Origin: Ruminococcus flavefaciens
GTDB taxonomy: Bacteria; Bacillota; Clostridia; Oscillospirales; Ruminococcaceae
Assembly (NCBI RefSeq): GCF_900116855.1
Contig: NZ_UETD01000008.1
Span: forward strand, 1 to 64,000
DNA length: 64,000 nucleotides
Direction of reading: 5' to 3'
Under the pieces are notes generated by a model. The model made no database searches. It was not told the DNA's origin and saw nothing but the letters and a program-made list of their open reading frames with translations. Each line of letters opens with the position of its first letter. The first letter of the stretch is position 1. The position numbers were made by a program, and so were the translations under genes. Positions 35,101-41,742 of this stretch are shown in pieces.

Positions 35101-36403
35101 ATGAAATGATAATGCCATATCCGCTCCGATCCTCTGAGATACCGCTGCTTTCAGCTTTATATGCCGACAGAACGACATGACAGTTATTGCCTCCGACTCC
35201 GAAAGCACTTACTCCCGCATACCTGAGATCATCATTTCTTTCGCAGCTGTCCGCCACCTTATATCCGAATTTCTCCATCGAAAGCTCGGGATTGATCTTT
35301 TCACAGTACAATGACGGGACTATTGTACTGTGTTCAAGCATAAGAACAGTTTTTATCAGACCTGCAACACCTGCCGCAAAATTAAGATGTCCGACATTTG
35401 ATTTGACTGAGCCTATGTACAAGGGATTCTCCGTTCTGTCGCCGAACACCTTGTTTATCGAGGTGATCTCTATTGCGTCGCCAAGCTTTGTTCCCGTTCC
35501 GTGAGCTTCGATGTAGCCGATATCATCAGCTTCAAGCTCTGCTATATAAAGTGCGTCAGACATTGCTCTGCACTCGCCTTTGACGCTCGGAGCAGCATAG
35601 CTCGCCTTTTCGCTTCCGTCGTTATTTATAGCGGAGCCCTTTATTACCGCATGGATAACATCATGATCCTCAATACTGTCACTGAGCATTTTTAGAAGCA
35701 CTGCACCGCCTCCGCAGCCCGGGACGAACCCGTCTGCATCGGCGCTGAATGGCTTCGTATAACCGTTTTTAGACAGTGTATTTTCAGCGTTCATATAGTA
35801 TTCCTGATTTTCAAGGATATTAACTCCGCCTGCGATAGCTATATCACACTCTCCGTTTATGAGAGCGTTCACAGCTTCATGGACCGCATAAAGCGAGCTT
35901 GCACACGACGCCTTTATCGGCACACAAGGACCTGTAAAGTCCATATGATAACCTATCCTTGACGCAGACGAGCCGTCAAGAAATGTTTTTCTCAGGCTCT
36001 GTTCTTCGGCAGTATCTTCCGAGGTGGTGAAATAGCCTTTCCAGACATAAACAAATTCATAAAGCGAACAGAAAAGCCCGACACGCACATTTTTCCTGTT
36101 TTCGGAATATCCTCCTGTCTCAAGCACCTCGGCGCAAAGCTTGAACATCATTCTTTGCTGAGGGTCCATAAGCTTTGCGGACAATTCGCTGAGTCCGAAT
36201 GCCTCGGGATCAAAGCTGTATGCGTCATTGATACGTCCGAAAGCATACGTTCTGCGGAGATCTGATCCGTCCTCCCTTGTGATACAGTCCCTTCCGTTTT
36301 TAAGGTTCTGCCAGAACCTTTCAGGTGAACTGCTTTCGGGGAAACGGCAGGAATACCCTATAACAGCTACATCTGTATCTTTAAACCTTAAATCATTCTG
36401 CAT
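32156..36403 (-). CDS. Type I polyketide synthase KS-AT-MT-ACP
   Basis: A 1415-residue PKS. The ketosynthase (about 8-425) has Cys167 in KASCASS, His301 in EAHGTGT and His339 in NVGHLNFAAG. The acyltransferase (about 505-800) has Ser599 in GYSAGE and the selectivity motif RAGH (693-696), unlike HAFH (malonyl) or YASH (methylmalonyl). A methyltransferase region (about 930-1330) has the SAM loop EIGAGTG (1106-1112). An ACP with YDIDSL lies at about 1340-1412. No ketoreductase, dehydratase or enoylreductase is visible, so the beta-keto group should remain. The plan resembles HMWP1 of yersiniabactin without its KR. The adjacent CCR gene suggests an alkylmalonyl extender. Confidence 0.92.
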   Translation of the reverse strand: MQNDLRFKDTDVAVIGYSCRFPESSSPERFWQNLKNGRDCITREDGSDLRRTYAFGRINDAYSFDPEAFGLSELSAKLMDPQQRMMFKLCAEVLETGGYSENRKNVRVGLFCSLYEFVYVWKGYFTTSEDTAEEQSLRKTFLDGSSASRIGYHMDFTGPCVPIKASCASSLYAVHEAVNALINGECDIAIAGGVNILENQEYYMNAENTLSKNGYTKPFSADADGFVPGCGGGAVLLKMLSDSIEDHDVIHAVIKGSAINNDGSEKASYAAPSVKGECRAMSDALYIAELEADDIGYIEAHGTGTKLGDAIEITSINKVFGDRTENPLYIGSVKSNVGHLNFAAGVAGLIKTVLMLEHSTIVPSLYCEKINPELSMEKFGYKVADSCERNDDLRYAGVSAFGVGGNNCHVVLSAYKAESSGISEDRSGYGIIISSDDKQCLKKDCSELAYYLEHEPETQLRDIAYTIASRAPLKKYRVPFGAGSTESLAGMLRQPFITYEEPVGKKQQSVIWLFPGSNVLGIDEVRAVYNISPKIRECFDAVFDDVESECGIDLRKTLSEGELTDAQLNSALLPLCVQCAVGDMLKKAGVACDAVIGYSAGEYTAAYFAGVITRKELIRLYYLRNKLLAKLPEGKILTVLGDPDEFELPEGIYISARNTPNRFMITGLADDVDSYKKVLEEKNIYCTELPLKRAGHCSIVDGIIPDFRKLLDTISFKPPKVKYISSYTGRIADTELVSADYWTEQLRSKVDFYNAAMVFDTFESMAAVEIGVGGQLSYFAKKSVKNRSGKTFISMICDDITDRGEALLYGLSALTSVGLLDRAVPDGRMIYLPPSSFNEKNYNELEEKRDETPFIQKKQVILDGCSREMSELVSFLGKKCETEVLQYMPDETGWKDTETLYAGFADTESRMLEASDIKCVKENKNLEASLDMLCLSASVGYFKHYGLFVRKDSALSWAEIKDKLGIVEEYLPFAMLMLSFLRDNGYIAIDNTEYVQDISDSDIIRCIKSISEADTIEAVLEKVRKLEPDYIPFFELYADAAAHYPEVLEGRVLGKEILYPNGSYNKLFDMYKKIPEMNKVRLYSSIFAEMLEELAAESARPLKILEIGAGTGLVTWNAVKVTEKHNGDYWFTDIGASFIEKAKIYAAENGYTSLEFCKVDVTVGFREQGVPDEYFDVIVSCNVIQATGDMKGALKNCFKALRKGGYLVLLQTIDGHHISEMLYGLTPEWWNYFNDPLRRYSPIMKKEHFCRTLEGAGFENIRFFEGNEKKATDAALIFAQRNAENTPMDTSMAKAVTGYEKRYISGYIGENRNADLIMPESWEKRCHIRRTDGDLPVNYKSETEKRLCGMIEGITGIKIDDTDSSIYSYDIDSLCGLMISSQIKNGFSIDFSVKDLLGCTTVREIAEIIDERTGH

Positions 36404-36409
36404 ATTCTA

Positions 36410-37633
36410 TTATTCCGCTCCAATCCTGACGACCAGCTTGCCCTTATAGACTTTTTTTGCACAGTCCTCATGAGCCTTCGGCAGTTCGCTCCAGTCATAT
36501 TTTTTTCCTATATAGGGGTGAATATCGTACTTTTCCACAAGCTTGATGTACTCCGCCGCGTCCTTCTGAGTGCCTGCATGAGAGCCTTGTATCCTTCTCT
36601 GGTTAAGCCACAGGAACCTCAGATCTATATCCGCCATATACGATGATGTGGCACCGCAGAGAACTACCATTCCCCCATTTTCGCACACGAACAGCGATGT
36701 GGGAAGAGTATCTCTGCCCGGATGCTCCAGTACTATAGCAGGTGAACGCTTTTCTCCGACTATCTTCCATATGCTTCGTCTGAATTTAGTTGCCTGAGCT
36801 ATCCAGCTGCGGTACTCCTTGTCAGAAAGAGCGCTTACGCTTCCCCAATGGTCAAACTTCGAGCGGTCTATATATCCCGCTGCTCCGAGCTGTTTACACA
36901 GTTCGCCCTTTTCCTCGGAGGATACCACCGCAACAGGGATCCCGCCGAGAGCCTTTGTGATCTGGATAGCTGATATACCGAGGCCGCCCGCGCCGCCCCA
37001 TATAAGAACAACATCTCCTTTTTTCAGGGTATTGCCTTTCCAGCCATTCAGCATACGGTATGCAGTAACGCCAGTTGCATAGGCACAGGCAGCTTCGTCA
37101 AAATCAAGATTATCTGCCTTTTTGACGCACTGACACTCCTGAACCCTTGAAAACTGAGCAAATGCTCCGTAATTGCTCTCATAACCCCATATATGATAAG
37201 AAGGGCTGAAGCAGGGATCCATTCCCGACTGTATATCCTTATCATCAGAGGAATACTTCGAGCCCCCGACGCAGATAATATCTCCTACCTTATAGTTTTT
37301 AACGTTTTTTCCGACTGCATAAACTATTCCGCATGATTCCGAGCCGCAGATATGAAAATCCTGCTTCTCGTCAAAATAATCTCCGTTACTGTCTATAACG
37401 TTCTTTGGCTTTCCGGTTGCCGCCCATATACCGTTGTAATTGATTCCCGCGCTGATATTATAAACAAGAAGCTCATCATCGCGTATCATCGGAACGTCAA
37501 CCAGCTCCACGCCGAATGCGGTCTCAGGCGAACCCAGCCGTTCATTCCTTATCGTCCACGCATACATCCTTCGAGGCACGATCCCCAACGGAGGACGCTC
37601 TCCGATCTCATATATTTTGTCAACAAATTCCAT
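36410..37633 (-). CDS. Crotonyl-CoA carboxylase/reductase homologue (alkylmalonyl-CoA supply)
   Basis: A 407-residue medium-chain reductase of the CCR group. It shows HIWGYESNYGAFAQF, ATGVTAYRML, VLIWGGAGGLG (NADPH site), VVSSEEKGELCKQLGAAGYIDR, LEHPGRDTLPTSLFVC and RRIQGSHAGT. Residues that match the CO2-binding set of true CCRs are kept: Asn in GINYNGIW (about 65-67), E152 (after Y151, Phe in some CCRs) and H352. CCRs reductively carboxylate enoyl-CoAs, for example crotonyl-CoA to ethylmalonyl-CoA. Placed 6 bp before the PKS gene, it most likely makes the PKS extender. It is slightly shorter than usual at the N-terminus. Confidence 0.85.
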   Translation of the reverse strand: MEFVDKIYEIGERPPLGIVPRRMYAWTIRNERLGSPETAFGVELVDVPMIRDDELLVYNISAGINYNGIWAATGKPKNVIDSNGDYFDEKQDFHICGSESCGIVYAVGKNVKNYKVGDIICVGGSKYSSDDKDIQSGMDPCFSPSYHIWGYESNYGAFAQFSRVQECQCVKKADNLDFDEAACAYATGVTAYRMLNGWKGNTLKKGDVVLIWGGAGGLGISAIQITKALGGIPVAVVSSEEKGELCKQLGAAGYIDRSKFDHWGSVSALSDKEYRSWIAQATKFRRSIWKIVGEKRSPAIVLEHPGRDTLPTSLFVCENGGMVVLCGATSSYMADIDLRFLWLNQRRIQGSHAGTQKDAAEYIKLVEKYDIHPYIGKKYDWSELPKAHEDCAKKVYKGKLVVRIGAE

Positions 37634-37688
37634 TCAGATCTCCCATAACATAAGCTGTTTAAATTTTTATCATTATCCCGAAGCCTGT

Positions 37689-39923
37689 TCAATCCTGATT
37701 ATACTTGAGGCTCTCGCTTACATCCACCTTGTCTACCTTTCGGCGAAGCAGCAGCAGCGACAAAAAGTAACTGATAAGGATACAGCCGAAATAGACCGCT
37801 ATGCTGACAGGCGATATCCATGCGCTTATATAGCACTGGAAGCTTTCTACATTTCCCTTGAAATAAAAATCAGAGAAAAGATATCCCAGATACAAGCCAA
37901 GTACAGATGATATCACAAGGATAACAAAATAAACATTGAGCACCATCCTGTTGATCTCTCTGTTTTTCATACCCAGTATTTTGAGCATCGATATCATTCC
38001 CGTATTTTCCTGTATGAGCATATTTACCATAAGATAAATAACTATGATACAGATCAGGCAGCCGATAACGACCGTACTTGTCATTGACGGTATAATACCG
38101 TCGATAACGCTCTGTATCTGGTCCTTGAACGACTTTTTGGTGATCGTTGATGTGACTTCGTCGTCAGAATAGCCGATCTTATCCGAGCTCATTACAACAT
38201 TGTACATTCCGTCGGGGATATCAAACATATCACAGATATTACTCCTGGACGAATAAAGCACGCACTGAACATCGTTATCGATGATCCTGTCTATCTTCAC
38301 TTCGTACTCCTTCATAGAAGCCGACTGGAAGAATTTCAGGGTCTCGCCCTCGACTACTCCGTACTGCATGGAGGCCATTTTGCTGAGGTAATACTTTCCG
38401 TCATCAAGATCGGCTTCATTTCCGTCATCGTCCTTGAATTTAAGATAGCGGTCATCATCTACGCCTATGATATTGAAGGTGCCGTTGCTCCCCTCAACCT
38501 CAAAAGCAAGTCCCACGGAACCCACCGCTTTTTCAGGGAGTTCATCATCTGTGAAGTCGTCAAGGAAATACTCATATTCAAAATCTCCGACTATATCGAC
38601 TGCATGATCGCGGTAATGCTTGCATGAATCTATCATATAAAGAGCATAAACCATAACTATGCCGCTTATGATAACTCCGGCAGCAAACGCGAGAGTACGC
38701 GAAAAATGGCTGAATATAGTCCTGAATATGTACTTTCGTCTTACAGGAGTATTTACTGAAGAAGAAGCGTTTCTTCTCTTCTTTCCCGAGCCGAGCCTGT
38801 TCCTGAGAAGCTCCGTAACGTTTTTCCGTGTTATGCCGATAGTCTGAAGCAGTGCAGACAGGCAATACAGAACCGCAGGGAACAGAAGCGACATCAGTAT
38901 ATCCGATGTGTTGAAGCTGTAATCCACAGGAAGCTTTTCTATCTTAAAAAAGCACATTGACGCCACGCTGTCTTTAAAGAGAAATGCCGCTGTCACGCCC
39001 AATATACTGCCCAACGCCGCGGGTATAAGCGCAAAAAGCATATAATGTCGGTATATCTGAGACTTTTTCATACCAAGCGCCAGAAGTACACCGATCTGTT
39101 TTGCGTCATTGAGAAGATGTCTCTTTAATACCACGGCAGTAAGGATAATAACTATGAGCAGGATGACGGGAAGGATCAAATTCGCATACATACCGAGCTG
39201 CTGACAGAGATTAAGAGGCATTGTGATCCTCCTGTTCATATCAGCAGGCATATATGTAAGTGTGCCGTATTCATCATAGATGTATCTTCTAACACTGTTT
39301 ACGTCATCATTATCATTGTAAACTATCGAGTAATACTCCGATATTTCTTCGCCAAGAGACTCAAGCGCTTCATCAGACATTACAGCTATACCGAATTCCG
39401 AGTCGGTATGATAGCTGTCCGAAAGATTTTCAAGCATGAACAGATAATCGGGACGCTCAACAAATCCCTTAACAACAAAATCCCTGTCAAATATCTTTAT
39501 ACTGTCAGAGAGCTTTATCGAATTGGCATCCGCAAAATTCCTGCTGATAAGAAGCTCGTTGTCCTTCTCAGCATCCGAACCTTCTGTCACGCAGTATTTG
39601 TTCACCTTTTCTGTCTTTGAGAAGCAGCGGATAGCATAGTTTTCGTCCTCGAAATTAACATATCTGTTCTTCTCAACAGTAACGTTTTTTTCGTTTTCAA
39701 GTTCAGCCACAGCATCTTCATCAAGCGAAACAGGAAGTGTGAATTCACCGTCTTCGACGCAGTAGTTCTCTCTTATATCGTCTATATATGCTTTTTCGCC
39801 GTTTACTCCCGCATGGAAGCATAAAAAAAGGCATATAGCCACTGCCGTAAGAAGCGAAGAGAAAAAGTAGAATGAAAAATTCTTCTTGATGCTTCTTATG
39901 TATCTTTTGTTTAATGTAAGCAT
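37689..39923 (-). CDS. FtsX/MacB-type ABC transporter permease (operon-proximal pair)
   Basis: A 744-residue permease with an N-terminal helix, an outer domain (about 45-245), three helices with MGMKKSQIYRHYMLF-type cytoplasmic loops, a second FtsX half starting near residue 395 and three final helices with the ILGMKNREINRMVLNVYF coupling motif. It is distinct in sequence from the second FtsX permease of the same operon. Together with the ATPase 25 bp upstream it forms the first transporter of the operon, likely exporting the product or giving immunity. Confidence 0.87.
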   Translation of the reverse strand: MLTLNKRYIRSIKKNFSFYFFSSLLTAVAICLFLCFHAGVNGEKAYIDDIRENYCVEDGEFTLPVSLDEDAVAELENEKNVTVEKNRYVNFEDENYAIRCFSKTEKVNKYCVTEGSDAEKDNELLISRNFADANSIKLSDSIKIFDRDFVVKGFVERPDYLFMLENLSDSYHTDSEFGIAVMSDEALESLGEEISEYYSIVYNDNDDVNSVRRYIYDEYGTLTYMPADMNRRITMPLNLCQQLGMYANLILPVILLIVIILTAVVLKRHLLNDAKQIGVLLALGMKKSQIYRHYMLFALIPAALGSILGVTAAFLFKDSVASMCFFKIEKLPVDYSFNTSDILMSLLFPAVLYCLSALLQTIGITRKNVTELLRNRLGSGKKRRNASSSVNTPVRRKYIFRTIFSHFSRTLAFAAGVIISGIVMVYALYMIDSCKHYRDHAVDIVGDFEYEYFLDDFTDDELPEKAVGSVGLAFEVEGSNGTFNIIGVDDDRYLKFKDDDGNEADLDDGKYYLSKMASMQYGVVEGETLKFFQSASMKEYEVKIDRIIDNDVQCVLYSSRSNICDMFDIPDGMYNVVMSSDKIGYSDDEVTSTITKKSFKDQIQSVIDGIIPSMTSTVVIGCLICIIVIYLMVNMLIQENTGMISMLKILGMKNREINRMVLNVYFVILVISSVLGLYLGYLFSDFYFKGNVESFQCYISAWISPVSIAVYFGCILISYFLSLLLLRRKVDKVDVSESLKYNQD

Positions 39924-39948
39924 TTTTAACCCTCGCTATATTCTATGA

Positions 39949-40650
39949 TCAAAGTTCAAGTTCGCTTGCCTTGACTTTTGCTGTGTTTATCTCATTTGAA
40001 ATGATCTTTCCGTCATGAATCCTGATTATCCTATCACCCATTCTTGCGATCTCATTATTATGAGTTATTATTATTATCGTTGTGTTGTATTCGGCATTGA
40101 TCTTTTCGATGAATTTCAATACGTCCCCCGAGCTTTTTGAATCCAGCGCGCCTGTAAGCTCATCGCAAAGCAGGAGCTTAGGATTTTTTATTACCGCTCT
40201 TGCGATAGCTACGCGCTGCTGCTGACCGCCCGAGAGCTGATTAGGGAAACGGTCGGCAAATTCGTTTATTCCCAGCGTTTTCATAACATCATCAATATCC
40301 AGAGGAGAACTGCAATATTCAGCAACGACCTTGATATTCTCTCTTACCGTAAGATCTGCAATAAGATTATAGAACTGAAATACAAATCCGATGTTTTCAC
40401 GTCTGTACATAAGAAGGTCTTTGCTCTTTTTGCCGCTCATCTCTTTGCCCATGAAAACAAATTTACCGTCGGTCATTACATCAATACCGCCGATGATGTT
40501 GAGAAGTGTGCTCTTTCCCGAACCCGATGAGCCTAAAATTATCACTATCTCTTTTTCCTCGATTTCAAGAGAAACTCCATTGAGCGCATAAACAGCATTG
40601 CTTTCATCTCCGTATCGTCTTACGACATTTTCCATTTTTAAAAGTGACAT
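39949..40650 (-). CDS. MacB/LolD-type ABC transporter ATPase, first gene of the NRPS-PKS operon
   Basis: A 233-residue ATPase: Walker A GSSGSGKST, Q-loop FVFQFYNLIADL, signature LSGGQQQRVAI, Walker B LLLCDELTGALD and H-loop IITHN. The Walker B region has Leu where the family nearly always has Pro (DEPTG). The start is placed at the ATG at 40650 because GGAGGT lies 5 bp upstream; the in-frame ATG at 40662 precedes that ribosome site. A leader of about 275 nt separates it from the predicted promoter. Confidence 0.93.
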   Translation of the reverse strand: MSLLKMENVVRRYGDESNAVYALNGVSLEIEEKEIVIILGSSGSGKSTLLNIIGGIDVMTDGKFVFMGKEMSGKKSKDLLMYRRENIGFVFQFYNLIADLTVRENIKVVAEYCSSPLDIDDVMKTLGINEFADRFPNQLSGGQQQRVAIARAVIKNPKLLLCDELTGALDSKSSGDVLKFIEKINAEYNTTIIIITHNNEIARMGDRIIRIHDGKIISNEINTAKVKASELEL

Positions 40651-40960
40651 AAATACCTCCATATCTTATTGATGCACAGATCCGAGTTTGATATGATATC
40701 TGTCAAGCTCAGACCGTTTCACCAATGTGTTGCTTAAAATGACAGAGCTCACTGAAGAAAGGCAGTTCAGCCAAAAATGCAATTCGTTATAATATGCTAA
40801 CTTTATATTATACAATATTCCTTCGCAGCAAAACTGTTGATATCGCTAATTTACGCCATCAACGTATTAATGCTGTGCTTCTATTATATACTTTTTTTAA
40901 AATATAAATTAGTATATCCTAACAATCAAAAATTATAGCACAGTGACAAATAAAAGTCAA
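40651..40960 (-). promoter_or_regulatory. Promoter, operator-like repeat and long leader of the NRPS-PKS operon
   Basis: On the minus strand TTGACT (40955-40960) and TATAAT (40932-40937) are spaced by 17 bp, with transcription expected near 40925. Directly downstream lies TTAG-N6-CTAA (40909-40922), placed to act as an operator; it partly resembles DtxR-family sites. The leader to the first ATG is about 275 nt, is AT-rich, contains an inverted repeat GTTGAT/ATCAAC (40836-40863) and may hold weaker extra promoters. No known riboswitch or Fur box was recognised. Confidence 0.75.
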
Positions 40961-41015
40961 GCTTTTTTTGAAACGGTCTTATTTATATCTAAATATTCAT
41001 CATTTTTCATCTTAT

Positions 41016-41375
41016 TTATTTACATAAAGTCAAATTTTTATTGGATATCCCGATTTTCATCATAAGGCAGCTATGCAAATCGTTGGTACAGTAAATATCA
41101 CCTGACAGCTTTTCTGTAACGGTGCTGTCCTGCGGGAGCATTTTTTTCGTATTCTTTATGATCCTGTCCATATTCTTCTGCATATTCCGATGACCGAGGT
41201 TTCTCTGTGTAAAGGCAAGCAGAAAGGCTCCGAATATTGGAAGAACTGCGATCAGCGCAAGCAATGTGAGTTTTGCAGGGGAATCCATTTTGTTGTTAAA
41301 AAGGTATATTACCATTCCAAATGCGAAAAATGACTGAAATACCGCAAATTGCGGAAGGAACTGACTGATCAGCAC
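41016..41375 (-). pseudogene. Probable N-terminal remnant of a cardiolipin synthase-like gene
   Basis: A 119-residue frame. Two hydrophobic helices followed by LPIFGAFLLAFTQR and a basic linker (NMDRIIKNTKKMLPQDSTV) match the N-terminal membrane segment that precedes the phospholipase-D domains in bacterial cardiolipin synthases. The two HKD domains are absent; the frame ends after about 30 unrelated residues. Its 5' end overlaps by 27 bp an open frame on the opposite strand that also seems truncated, which suggests a rearrangement junction near 41350-41380. The family call is moderate. Confidence 0.5.
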
Positions 41376-41741
41376 AATGAACGCTCACATCAGTTCATCA
41401 TTGACTGTCTGCGTGAAGCGCTCTATCGTGATGATACCCTGATGCAGTATCAGTCCTATATCGACAGCGGAAAAATGGATAAGACCAAAGAGCTTGGCGA
41501 TAACTTCCAGCGCGATCTGAAAGAAATGGTAAACGGCTTGCAGACGAATATCCCCGATGTGGGTATTTATATCTGGAGCTGCGGAGAGGATGGCGACACC
41601 CACAACACCCAGCATACGATCATCTCTGCAAATGTGTTTGACAAGCTCGGAAACGACAGAAGCATCGGTGAATGGATATTTGACGCAGTGAACGGTGATG
41701 TAAAGACCTACGGGCTTGAACTGCTTGATAAATCGTTTTGA
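41349..41741 (+). pseudogene. C-terminal part of an unrecognised gene, probably 5'-truncated
   Basis: The plus-strand frame is open from 41334 and encodes up to about 130 residues (FIIDCLREALYRDDTLMQYQSYIDSG...GEWIFDAVNGDVKTYGLELLDKSF). I do not recognise the family. No ATG with a ribosome site is found; the first possible start is a TTG at 41349 that lies inside the cardiolipin-synthase-like remnant on the other strand. The gene most likely lost its 5' end at a junction there. It ends 1 bp before the earliest possible start of the MFS gene, so it was once part of the same operon. Confidence 0.5.
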
Positions 41742-41742
41742 G

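Noticed and set aside
40651-41015. A Fur box before the NRPS-PKS operon
   Set aside because: No GATAATGATAATCATTATC-like 19-mer was found; only the shorter TTAG-N6-CTAA repeat is present, so iron control is not claimed.
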